Of a DNA stretch of 64,000 bases, positions 19,320 through 28,356 are shown one piece after another. Positions within the stretch are counted from its first letter, which is position 1; each line of letters starts with the position of its first letter. The translations under genes were made by a program, and so were the position numbers. This DNA comes from Chaetoceros tenuissimus (lineage: Eukaryota > Bacillariophyta > Thalassiosirophyceae > Chaetocerotales > Chaetocerotaceae). The stretch covers positions 248,001 to 312,000 of the forward strand of contig BLLK01000038.1 of NCBI GenBank assembly GCA_021927905.1. Reading direction: 5' to 3'. A model generated the notes under the pieces. The model searched no databases. It was not told the DNA's origin and was given only the letters and a program-made list of their open reading frames with translations.

Positions 19320-19568
19320 AAACGGAAGGAAGAGATTATACGAAGCTTGGAATGCTCGAGTGTGGTCAACAATCAGTAGTGATAACAATATCAAGTGTAC
19401 TTATATATCGAAGTCTAGTTGTTATGAGTACATTAGGTGAGTGAGTTTCTATTCACCACAAGATCTTTCTGCAGACGAGCGGCTCACAATCGCCGATTTT
19501 CTTATCCGTGTTCATACAAGAATTAGTTGACAGACGTCATTAACCTAAATGACTTCCACCTCCCAACT
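19320..19568 (-). repeat. Copia LTR, right (5' LTR of element)
   Basis: 249 bp, no difference from 11876-12124 seen by eye. Promoter of the element in element orientation. Confidence 0.92.
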
Positions 19569-19573
19569 ACTTT
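19569..19573. repeat. Target-site duplication ACTTT, right copy (copia)
   Basis: Exact match of 11871-11875, next to the right LTR. The SET-gene frame resumes right after it. Confidence 0.9.
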
Positions 19574-20270
19574 TCCTCAGACGCTTTTATCGAAGAAGAA
19601 AGTACTTTCTTTCCTCTACCTTGTCAACGCGCCTATAGCAACATTGATGGGCAAGGTTGGAGTATCAATACAACAGTAAGAAAATCTCAAATCCCTGGAG
19701 CAGGAAATGGGAGGTAAGCTTACTTGGAATATTCTACTCGTTCATGAGTATTTCATGAGTAATTTTTAAATGATTCTCTACTTCTATAGATTTTCGAATG
19801 AGAATGTTCCCAAGAATACCGTTGTTATGGAGAAGTATATGATTCCAATGTCTGAAGTGAAATCACTCTATGATGTAGGAGATGACGCTGTAATTCTTTT
19901 CAAGAATGAAAACGAAATCGAAGACTTCATTCATCTGTATCAAGAAGAAGGAAATCAAACTCGCGAAGATACCATGCATTGCCTTGCTCACTTTATTTGG
20001 TCTCTTGAGGAATTAAAGGATACGGTAGCATTGAACTTTTCTACATGGTCTGTAAATCACGGTGATCCCAAGAGAGGCGAAAACATTCGTTTCTATGTTC
20101 ATAAGCGTAAAATCCTTGCGAAGACAGTGAAAGATGTGAGTGCAGGTGATGAACTTCTAAATGACTATCGTTATTTCGATAACATGGATGATTTTTGGAT
20201 CCAGTTTTGCAAGAAAGAAGGAAAAAAGGATGTTATTACAAATTTGAGACAATTTGTTGATATTTCTTAA

Positions 20271-21172
20271 TGCAATGGCCTCCCCTCAATGCCGCCCAAA
20301 TCTATATAATACATACTTCATTTAAAATTAAGAAACTACTTTATTCTGTAATGCCAAGGTTATCTATTCCTATTTTTCAAAATTGTATTCTTCACGAAAA
20401 CTTTGAACTAAGAAGGTTGGAAGAAAAATTCAAAATCTCAACCTCAGAAGAGAGTTCAGATCAGTTTCAGTTCCCTCTGAATCTTCTTAAGTTTCAGAGA
20501 AATTCCAGGATTCTCCGAAAGAAGCCTATGAGGCAGATCGCACTAATACCATTATACGGGTATGTACCAAGATGGAGCTATGAATTAGTGAATGTATGTA
20601 CCTATTAGCTTCAGTAGCACTTTCTGAATTGTACCCTAGCTAGCTCTACCCGAACCCTACTTGCATAGCATCTTATTGTAGTCGTTGTTATATAGATAAG
20701 ATTTCCTACAGATTAAATATTGACAATTGTTACTTCTCTATTGTACTTACACTAAAGGGAATAATTTAATCAAGTGCGATGAGGATGTGACATTATCAAG
20801 TCATATGTGACCCTTGCTGCTCTGCCCGAACCTGCTGCATAATCTTATTCTAGTCGTTATATAATAAGATTTCCTGCAGAATTAACATTGACAATTGTTA
20901 CTTCTCTATTGCTCTTCTTCAGTGATGGCATCTCCATTTTAGTTTCTCATTCGAAAAAACATTTCAAGCCTTTCGTACAAATCAATTTTCTCATGACAAA
21001 ATTCAAGAATATTAGTAGATCTCTGTTGCCGGCCTCGAGTTTAGAAAAATTGAGTTTGCACAGGACGAGGTGAGAACCAATAATAAAATTCCTCGGTAAG
21101 GAAGTTTATTTTTATCACAACCTAAACCGTTCCTTTCGTTATCTTGGTATTATAGCTGCAATTCCTTTTTTG
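20271..21172. other. Intergenic region with ~180-bp repeat pair
   Basis: It holds the SET-gene 3' end, two ~180-bp repeat units (20643-20925) and the presumed upstream region of the EF-hand gene. At about 20994-21069 an ATG opens a short frame followed by a GTGAGA donor; this could be a 5' exon of the next gene, but the frames do not join cleanly, so it is not called. Confidence 0.45.
20643..20925 (+). repeat. ~180-bp tandem repeat, right pair
   Basis: Two units start at 20643 (GCTCTACCC) and 20819 (GCTCTGCCC), period about 176. They share with the left pair the 'CATCTTATT' segment, 'AAGATTTCCTACA', 'TTGTTACTTCTCTATTG' and 'GATGTGACATTATCAAGTCA'. The second unit ends in the region before the EF-hand gene. 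Confidence 0.7.
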
Positions 21173-22997
21173 ATGATGAGCTTTCGCATGTCCAAACAGT
21201 TTCTTTCGAGGTAGAGAATGCACAAGGTTCCATTTTCCAAAAGTGAAACCTTTTTTTAGCGCAAGAGAGAAATTAGTGCCTACTTCCAAAGAATGTTTTG
21301 AAATAGTTGATATTGAGTCTCCTGAATATATAACATCCGATACATTTCTAAGTTACAGGCAACTTCAAATGGTTTTAAGAAGACATGGTGAATTGTGTTC
21401 TACCCAAATGATGACAGCTCTGCAAAAATGGGTACTTACTCGTAGTAGTAGAAATAATGACCACAGTAAACACAGCAATGACATCGACATAGAGAAGGTA
21501 TCTCTGACACAGCTACAAGAATGCCTTCATAGTATTGTGCACGTTGAGGGAAATGTATCACGCTTCACAAGATTTGGGAGGTTGATGTGGGCAATGAGGT
21601 ACTTTGGAGGCTTGGACTTCTTGATAAATACGGTCTTATACATCGTTGCAGGTCTGCTACTCACAGTAGCAATCCTCATCCCAGAGTCAGTTGTCCCCTA
21701 CTACCCCCATCGAGCAAATATGGACATGACAGCTTCTTTGCTCTATATTCTCTGCAGTGGTAGTTACGTTGCTATTTCTCCAATAAAGGAGTATCGATCC
21801 AAATTGCACTCGGAGAGATGCATAGAATTGCTAAGAAAAGAGATGAGAAAAAGAGCAGGAGGAGAAAGTGGAAAGGACCGTTACTGCGAAAATTCTATAT
21901 CATCTTTTGTCCACAACAACTTGTTTGAAAATCATCCTCATCTTTCCTTGACCAAGCTTGATTTAGAAGCATTTTTATTTGAGGTTTTAGGTAGTAGATA
22001 TTCTGATAGGGTTGCTGATGATCTACTACGTGAGATCGACTTGAATGGAGATGGGAAAATTTCATGCGAAGAGATGCATTGTTTCATTTGTGCAGACGAT
22101 AGAAGATCTTTAGACCATTTGAAACTGTTCATGTCATCCATATATCACTCATTTATCACTCCAATGGTTCTATTTTCTTTATCCTTCATGCTTGGAAGCG
22201 TCGTTTCTGTGATGAAGAACATCTTGCTCCGAAGGAATGACTTTGATCTAGTTTGGCTTGTTGGTAACCGAAATCCTAGCTTACTAAGTGGATGGCTGTT
22301 TTTACTGGGATGCACATTCTTTGTGTTCAATGCATGCAGCACTATCAAGGCATCATACATCAATGAGACTAGAGCAAAAAGATTACTTAGAATTAGAATC
22401 AATTATGCTCCATATTACAAAGCAGATTCAAAGTTTTGGAGTGAGTTCTATTCAAAAGCAGCCTTCAGTAAAACAGACTTTAGGGATTTACTATGGCATA
22501 GTTCAATAGAAATGAGTGAAGACGAGGCCATTGCATGTTTCGACTTAATTGATACTGACAATGACGGCATGATAACAAAAGTGGAACTAGAAGAATTTCT
22601 CAATGTCACAAATAAGGAAAATATTACTATTTTGAATACTTGCTTTCGTAACTGGAATGTTTATGCTCAACTTTTCTGGTTCATTGGGACGTTTGGATAC
22701 TTATTACCTGGATACCAAGGAGTAAAATATCATACAGGATATGGAATGGTAGGTGTCTGGTCTTCCAAAATTTGTCACTTTTATCTATTGACTAACTAAC
22801 AACCTGAACTATAACGAAAGCTGGGTGGAATAGGGTATTTACTAGGAGGACTTTCATGCATAGGGATATCACTTCAAATGATTTCGAATACAAAGAAGCG
22901 ACTTGAAAAATTTGCACAAGTTGTTCTCAAAGCTATGGAGAACGAGAATGAGATACAATTACACGATCCTCGCATCCGCTTCATTCCACCACTATGA
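21173..22997 (+). CDS. EF-hand, multi-pass membrane protein
   Basis: The main exon ends at 22748; a 72-nt GTAGGT...AAG intron (22749-22820) leads to a last exon to 22997. The 5' end is uncertain: the long frame has no ATG at its front, and a 49-nt intron (21211-21259) would link it to a short exon with ATG at 21173/21176. The protein has about 570 residues. Two good EF-hand loops are visible ('DLNGDGKISCEE' and 'DTDNDGMITKVE'), so calcium binding is likely. Hydrophobic segments come in about six places: one pair before the first EF-hand, one pair between the two EF-hands, and one pair at the end (the last one in exon 2, 'GIGYLLGGLSCIG'). This suggests a calcium-regulated membrane protein; no channel or transporter signature was recognised. 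Confidence 0.7.
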
Positions 22998-23354
22998 AAC
23001 GTAAGGAAATTTTTCTAAACATTGATATCTTCACTTTTAGAACATAAAAACCTCATTACTATAAATGTGCCCAACTCTTGACGCCTGCACCTGCCGCCAG
23101 CCGAAGATATGCATACAAACACTGCTTCAAATAATATTTCGAATCGAATCGGTATGATGAGTATGTAACTAGCCAGTAGTACGTGGCTAGAAAGGTTTTG
23201 GATGACGTCACGCTTTCTCACATCATCATCGGAAAAACAGATACAGTAGAACCTTACGTATTACGTACCGTACCATTATAGATGATGTGAATCAAATCAT
23301 TAGATACAACTTATCCATCTCATCGAGTTAGTTTCAACTAGAAATATTCCGAAG
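22998..23354. other. Intergenic region
   Basis: About 360 bp, no gene seen. It is the upstream region of the thylakoid-lumen protein gene. Confidence 0.5.
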
Positions 23355-24029
23355 ATGAATAAGTTCTCCATCATTTCTCTTCTTCTGTTGGCATGTAGTG
23401 AAGAAGGATTGGCATTCGCCCCTTCTGCAGCATCCACCATCAGCACTACTTCGCCCTCAGGCACCACATCAACTCAGATTAATGTAGAATCAAGAAGAGA
23501 AGTACTAAAGAACTCTGCAGCAATCTTTGTATCTACAACAGCTGGATACTCACTACCTTCCATTGCTCATGCAGCGGAATCGCAGCAAGATAAATTGGAC
23601 AAGGAGAATCTTGTGAAAGGATACAAAAGACTTCAATATCTTTTGGATAATTGGGAAAAAGAGACAACAATTTGCGGAAGGACCGATAACCCATACATTG
23701 GATGCGAACGTACCCCAGAGAAAGTCATGGTTTATCTTGGCTTTAAGAGCATGAATGATCCTTTGTTCAGAGCGGATAAGGCAATGTTTCGTCTTCAAAA
23801 ATATGTTGACTCGGATTTAGAAATTGATTACATTGAGGCAGTTGAATTGTTTAGTGAAAAGGCGGAAGAAGCAAGTAATACTGCTTTTATATCCAGTTGG
23901 GGTGAAGCAAATCCTGGCGGCGGAAAAGACAGAGTTGAAATGTTTATTGAACGCTCCAAAAAGCAGGTAGAGACAGCAAAAGATTCGCTAGGGACTGCCA
24001 TCAAGCTTCTTGGACTAGAAATTAAATAA
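23355..24029 (+). CDS. Thylakoid-lumen protein of unknown function
   Basis: An intronless 224-residue protein, ATG at 23355. It carries a three-part targeting leader: a signal peptide (residues 1-20), the diatom plastid motif 'LAFAP' at the cleavage site, then a twin-arginine-like lumen signal ('SRREVL', hydrophobic stretch, 'AHA' cleavage near residue 74). The mature part is about 150 residues, mostly helical, with 'LLDNWEKETT', a pair of Cys ('ICGR' and 'GCER') and 'YLGFKSMNDPLFRADKAM'. This pattern recalls helical extrinsic proteins of photosystem II in algae, but I do not recognise it as a named subunit. Tat-type export into the lumen is inferred from the RR pair. Confidence 0.75.
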   Translation: MNKFSIISLLLLACSEEGLAFAPSAASTISTTSPSGTTSTQINVESRREVLKNSAAIFVSTTAGYSLPSIAHAAESQQDKLDKENLVKGYKRLQYLLDNWEKETTICGRTDNPYIGCERTPEKVMVYLGFKSMNDPLFRADKAMFRLQKYVDSDLEIDYIEAVELFSEKAEEASNTAFISSWGEANPGGGKDRVEMFIERSKKQVETAKDSLGTAIKLLGLEIK

Positions 24030-24068
24030 ATGGGTGCATTCTGAACTCATAAAGAAATGCATTAGTTG

Positions 24069-25268
24069 TTATTGTGAAGTCCATGTGAAGCATTTTTTAT
24101 CATAAAAACTGCAACTTGCTGCAGCTTCAAAACTATCTTTGGAGACAATCCAATCAGCCCCATATGCCATTGACTTATGTTCTGTGAATTTTTTTGTAAT
24201 ATGTGCATTGGTCTCATATTCTTCATCTATTATTGAAGATTCAATTCCTTCTATGTTGACTAATCTACACCCTCCATGCATAGCTCCAACCAAAATCCTA
24301 GAATTATCATGAGGATGCCACTTTACCCTCCACACACCTCCACCAACATGAATATTATTCAAAGGTTCGTCTGATATCTTTCTCATATCCCATACTCGGA
24401 CGTATTCATCATAGCTGCCTACAGCAAATACATGTTCCAAAGAAGGATGATACGAAACCGCAGTGACTCCAGCATCAAAACCTTTCTTGACTGAAGTAGG
24501 TGTCGAACACATTCGTAAATCCCACAACTTCATTTTACAGTCATCCCCGCCGGAAATGATCGTATCTTGATAAGTATTGTAATGTTTATTGCTTGCGAAA
24601 CAACATGTCCAGACTTCTGACGGACAACCAAATAGAGTATGAGCATCCCATCTTTGAGTTTCCTCTACTTTCATATTGGTCCATTCACCATTTTGCGTAA
24701 TTTCATGGATGGCCAAGCTTCCCTTGGAATAAGATGAAACGGTTCGAGGTGAACACGTTCCATTTTCTGTTGTGGCAAAATTGCATTCATCCCATGCCAA
24801 AGACAAAGCTAGCCCATCCACATCTGCGTCACCATCAGTTGCACAAATATGAACGAGATCGACATCTTCCCCTTCATCATTCATCCTATAAATATTGAGC
24901 GATCCTGAAGCATTTGCAGTCGCATAGATGTATGATTCTTCACATATTCCTTCCCCATTGTTTGCTTTGAAAGGCCCAGATTGTAACCATTTCCCATCTA
25001 GAACACCACTGTCCGTTCTGATTCTCTTCAAATCATCACCCTTGCTGAATTGAAAGTCACTTCCTATTTGATGAAGTAGCAGTTCTCCACTACGGGTTGG
25101 CTTCCCTTCTTCCTCGTCTTCATTTTTACTATCTGTTCCTTCATTCAATTGATAGCATCCAACAACCACTGGAAATGTCGTCTCATTCTTCTTTAATGGA
25201 GTGTAAAGTGTTTCAAGACTACATGCATTCAAATCTGTGTCTATTTCATCATACCAAGAAGAACTCAT
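24069..25268 (-). CDS. DPH7: Diphthine methyltransferase, WD40 (DPH7)
   Basis: An intronless WD40 protein of 399 residues; the ATG at 25268 is taken, not the GTG six bases upstream. The family signature is in the C-terminal half: 'RWDAHTLFGCPSEVWTCCF', 'SGGDDCKMKLWDLR', 'HPSLEHVFAVGSYDEYVRVWD' and 'GGGVWRVKWHP'. DPH7 removes the methyl ester from diphthine on elongation factor 2 in the diphthamide pathway, in the cytosol. The acidic stretch near residues 50-58 is lineage-specific. It stands divergent to the cytochrome c6 gene, 349 bp away. No other diphthamide gene is in the window. Confidence 0.85.
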   Translation of the reverse strand: MSSSWYDEIDTDLNACSLETLYTPLKKNETTFPVVVGCYQLNEGTDSKNEDEEEGKPTRSGELLLHQIGSDFQFSKGDDLKRIRTDSGVLDGKWLQSGPFKANNGEGICEESYIYATANASGSLNIYRMNDEGEDVDLVHICATDGDADVDGLALSLAWDECNFATTENGTCSPRTVSSYSKGSLAIHEITQNGEWTNMKVEETQRWDAHTLFGCPSEVWTCCFASNKHYNTYQDTIISGGDDCKMKLWDLRMCSTPTSVKKGFDAGVTAVSYHPSLEHVFAVGSYDEYVRVWDMRKISDEPLNNIHVGGGVWRVKWHPHDNSRILVGAMHGGCRLVNIEGIESSIIDEEYETNAHITKKFTEHKSMAYGADWIVSKDSFEAAASCSFYDKKCFTWTSQ

Positions 25269-25617
25269 CGCCACAAACTATCTCGTTTTACGGAATGAAA
25301 TCCAGAGAAGATTGAAATATTAGACTTGCAATATTCATTAACTTGACCATTGACCAGTGTGTCCGAATTTTGCACTCAATAGCTGTGAGAATGAATGGTG
25401 ATAAGAATGAGAAGATGCTTCAATTCATTCCTAAAAGCGGGACTCGATGCTCAAAACCTAAAGATGATAAGGAATTCACACATCAAACATCAAACATTAA
25501 AGATCCAAAAAGTATCTTGATGAGATTTTTCGGGCTTCGTAATTCCATACTTCATAATTACACAAATACCATTCTCAACATCATTAATCTATAACCCTTA
25601 ACTTTTTAATATATACA
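25269..25617. other. Divergent promoter region DPH7 / cytochrome c6
   Basis: 349 bp between two start codons. An open stretch at 25343-25594 has no ATG start and no family features; not called. Confidence 0.5.
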
Positions 25618-26234
25618 ATGAAATCGGCTTTGAGAGCTATCTGCATTCTTGCGCTAAGTTTCACAGAGGTCGAAGCGTTTTCTTTTCATTCTCTAATCAG
25701 GAGTACTACTAGTAACATTTCTTCAGATAAGTTGGACACTTCAAGAATCCATGACAGTTTGGAAGGGGGTTCAAAAACAGTACAGAATATTTTACAAAAA
25801 GTACCTGTCGTCTTTGCAGCTTCTCTAATACAGATATCAGTAATGGCATCTCCAGTTCATGCAGAAGTTGATATTGCGAAGGGTAGTGAGATCTTTACGG
25901 GTAATTGTGCTGGTTGTCATGCAGGTGGGATGAACTTCGTAAAACCAAATAAGGATCTCAAGAAAGAATCTCTGCAAAAATTTGTCAGTGCTTCTTTGGA
26001 TAAAGATGAAGTGAAGGATTGGGTTATGAAGTCTGGTCAACATTCTAGAATGGTGAGTGAAAATACTTTGCACACAAGAAAGCCACTTTTCTTTTTTCTA
26101 ATTAATTCAACGATGTTCTTAATGATGATTAGGTCTTTATGAAAGCTCCAAGTGGAAATGGAAAGTTGACTGAAGCAGAGTTTGCAGATGTTACTGCATT
26201 TATCGTTGACCAAGCATCTGGCGACAAGTGGTAA
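25618..26234 (+). CDS. petJ: Cytochrome c6, plastid precursor
   Basis: Two exons, 25618-26052 and 26133-26234, with an 80-nt GTGAGT...TAG intron in phase 0; 178 residues. The leader has a signal peptide ending 'VEAF' (plastid-entry Phe), a transit region, and a hydrophobic lumen signal ending 'VHA' before 'EVDIAKG'. The mature protein, about 90 residues, has the haem site CAGCH (His as axial ligand), and in exon 2 '[14 protein letters not shown]', whose Met is the likely second ligand, then '[11 protein letters not shown]'. Cytochrome c6 is the soluble lumen carrier between the cytochrome b6f complex and photosystem I, and takes the place of plastocyanin in many diatoms. The haem motif is intact. 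Confidence 0.9.
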
Positions 26235-26341
26235 ATTAGTAATTGAACATTCATAGTTTTTGCATGACATATAGAGATGGTCTTTTTGTGTTGTTCATAC
26301 ATTTCCCTTTAAATAATCAATGAGATAGCTATTACAATTAA

Positions 26342-26942
26342 TTAAATGTCATTGTCATCTTCTTCTGCAGGAGGATAACCTTTATATGCTTTGGCAGTAT
26401 GAATAGTGATTGGAGTTTTTGGTTTATCATCTTGATCGGTAGTTACTAGACCCATTCTTTGTACTACCGACATTCCAGAATATACTCGCCCAAATACTGT
26501 ATGTTTCCCATCCAAAAATGGCGTTGGCTTGAGAGTGATAAAGAACTGACTCCCATTTGTATTTGGACCACTATTTGCCATTGAAACAACTCCAGCACCC
26601 GTATGCTTCAAATTTCTAGTAATCTCATCTTCAAATTTTCCTCCATAGATACTTTCTCCACCTCGACCTGTTCCAGTGGGATCTCCTCCTTGTACCATGA
26701 AATCTCTAATTATCCTATGAAAGATTGTATTATTGTAATAACCACTATCTGCTAGAGCTGCGATATTATGACATGTTTTCGGTGTATGTCTATAATAAAG
26801 CTCAATTACAAATGTTCCCTTTGAAACAAAACGTGCACATAAGAGAATGTATGAATCATATACACTGAGTTGCTAAAGTTGTACTTACAATACTTGTATC
26901 AAATTGGACATGAGTGAAAGGTGTGTTTATTTGTTGAGCCAT
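26342..26942 (-). CDS. PPIL1: Cyclophilin-type peptidyl-prolyl isomerase, PPIL1-like
   Basis: Two exons on the minus strand: 26889-26942 and 26342-26818, with a 70-nt GTAAGT...AAG intron in phase 0, giving 176 residues. Exon 1 codes for '[18 protein letters not shown]'. Exon 2 starts 'GTFVIELYY' and has the cyclophilin signature '[20 protein letters not shown]', '[22 protein letters not shown]' (given here in parts) and '[12 protein letters not shown]'. The catalytic Arg (in FHRI) and the Gln/Phe/Trp-pocket residues are mostly kept. The short single-domain form and '[15 protein letters not shown]' fit PPIL1, a spliceosome-associated cyclophilin. It is divergent to the enolase-phosphatase gene. 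Confidence 0.85.
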
Positions 26943-27424
26943 TTAATGAAATATTTCTTTTGGTTGCTTCTGCTAGCCGCGTGATCTAATTGTGATCTCT
27001 TTTGTTTTTGTTGCTACTTGACCCAATCAAGTCCAAGCTAAAGAGATGAGATTGGTAGAGATGAAAAATTGTAATACCAAGTAAGTAGGCAAGTCAGCAA
27101 GTGCACATAGTAGAAGATACAACATAATAGATTGGTGTGAGTTTTGAGATGGACGATGAACCAATCGGATATGGATCAATAAAAGCACCCCTACCTTGGG
27201 GGGATTCCACGACTAAATTGAGAAGCTTTTGTTTATTGGCGTTGAAGCGTTGACGCTGAAGAATCTTTGGCTTTGATGAATGATGAATGATGCAGTGCTT
27301 GTGATTTGTGATGCTACCCTTCTTTCAAAGCTAGTTGGTTTAGAAGCAAGAAGACGCATACAATACTTGACTCCTCCCACATATAATCGCAATCTTGTAC
27401 TTACTCTGAACTTACTTTGAAAAT
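26943..27424. other. Divergent promoter region PPIL1 / enolase-phosphatase
   Basis: 482 bp between two starts, with a short GATGAAT-type direct repeat near 27275. No gene is seen. Confidence 0.5.
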
Positions 27425-28288
27425 ATGTCGGAGGAACAACCAATGAAAAAGCAAAAGTTAGATGAAGCAACTAATGGTTTCAACGCTGCCACCGATGTCG
27501 ATAACGCCGAGGACCTAAAACAAAACACTGTCCCTATTCTCCCTCGCGACTGTCAAGCGTTGCTCCTTGATATTGAAGGGTGTACCACTGCTATTTCTTT
27601 TGTGCATGATGGGCTATTTCCATTCGCTAGAAACAACGTTGCAAAATATCTTGATGAAGTCAACGAAGACGATTTGAAGTCGATCTCACAATCTTTGGAT
27701 GATGATATTGCTAATTTAAATGAAGACCACCCATCTCGAAAAGAAGTTGCAGAATTCAAAGAGCAAGATTTCAAAAAGAAAATTGTAGCATATGTGCATG
27801 CATTAATGAATCATGATGTGAAAGCAACAGGTTTGAAAGGATTACAGGGAAAGATCTGGAAAGCAGGATACGCATCTGGTGAATTGAAGGGACATATTTA
27901 TGACGATTTTAAACCTATGCTTGATTGGATGAAAAATCACGACGTTTCTGTAAATATTTACAGTAGTGGGAGTATAGGTGCTCAAAAGCTCTTGTTTGGA
28001 CATTCTACAGCGGGGGACTTGTGCTCATATTTCAACTCACATTTCGATACTACTTCTGGCGGAAAGAAAGAAGCTCAAAGCTACAAAAATATTGCGGAGG
28101 CGCTAAATCTTGAACCAAAGGACATTTGTTTTGTGAGTGATGCAGAAGCAGAACTTGTTGCTGCTAGAGAGGCTGGAATAGGTTTTCCTGTCATGTCTGT
28201 AAGGCCAGGAAATAAACCACTCACTGATGTCGGAAAAGAATTTCCAATAGTTTACTCTCTGTTGCAAATTTGTGGTTCTGGTAATTAG
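27425..28288 (+). CDS. ENOPH1: Enolase-phosphatase E1 (methionine salvage)
   Basis: An intronless 287-residue protein with ATG at 27425. It belongs to the HAD superfamily: the nucleophile motif appears as 'LLLDIEGCTTAISFVHDGLFPFARNN' (Asp and the following Glu-Gly-Cys-Thr are typical of E1 enzymes), motif II as 'VNIYSSGSIGAQKLLFG', and motif III as 'ICFVSDAEAELVAAREAG'. E1 enolises and dephosphorylates 2,3-diketo-5-methylthiopentyl-1-phosphate in the methionine salvage pathway. The first 40 residues are a Lys/Asp-rich extension without a targeting signal, so it is likely cytosolic. No other salvage gene lies nearby. Confidence 0.9.
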   Translation: MSEEQPMKKQKLDEATNGFNAATDVDNAEDLKQNTVPILPRDCQALLLDIEGCTTAISFVHDGLFPFARNNVAKYLDEVNEDDLKSISQSLDDDIANLNEDHPSRKEVAEFKEQDFKKKIVAYVHALMNHDVKATGLKGLQGKIWKAGYASGELKGHIYDDFKPMLDWMKNHDVSVNIYSSGSIGAQKLLFGHSTAGDLCSYFNSHFDTTSGGKKEAQSYKNIAEALNLEPKDICFVSDAEAELVAAREAGIGFPVMSVRPGNKPLTDVGKEFPIVYSLLQICGSGN

Positions 28289-28356
28289 ATTCAATTCTAG
28301 TTGTAATAACACTACATTATGATATTGTTTACAGCATACAGACATTCTTCAAGAGA

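Larger units (their letters stand above)
11876..19568 (-). mobile_element. Ty1/copia LTR retrotransposon (CoDi-like), looks whole
   Basis: A 7,693-bp element on the minus strand, with 249-bp LTRs that look identical base for base by eye, so the insertion is very recent. It is bounded by a 5-bp ACTTT duplication. A primer-binding site (19308-19319) abuts the 5' LTR and a purine tract (12125-12132) precedes the 3' LTR. A single long reading frame encodes gag and pol in the copia order: protease, integrase, reverse transcriptase, RNase H. The LTR ends, as defined by the duplications, are AG...TT in element orientation rather than TG...CA. It matches the general form of the diatom copia (CoDi) lineages; the sub-lineage cannot be named without a tree. 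It sits inside a SET-domain gene, in the opposite orientation. Confidence 0.93.
11810..20270 (+). pseudogene. SET-domain protein gene interrupted by a copia element
   Basis: The host gene is in two pieces. An ATG at 11810 opens a frame that runs to the left target duplication (ACTTT, 11871-11875). The same frame goes on directly after the right duplication at 19574 and reaches a GTAAGC donor at 19714; a 76-nt intron ends at 19789 and the last exon runs to 20270. Without the element and one duplication the frame is continuous. The product would be a SET-domain protein of about 228 residues: 'KSQIPGAGNGRF' and 'KNTVVMEKYMI' at the front of the domain, then 'VNHGDPKRGENIRF' and 'VSAGDELLNDY', the counterpart of the SET motif NHxxxPN...GEELxxDY. 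Substrate is unknown. The N terminus (Ser-rich, with 'FLGRNFSS') might be a mitochondrial presequence. As it stands this allele should not make the full protein. Confidence 0.8.

Noticed and set aside
20270-20608. 112-codon open frame starting at the SET stop codon
   Set aside because: No similarity, odd composition, starts within the stop of the previous gene; most likely chance in 3' flanking DNA.
25343-25594. 83-codon open frame upstream of cytochrome c6
   Set aside because: No ATG start and no domain; occupies the shared promoter.
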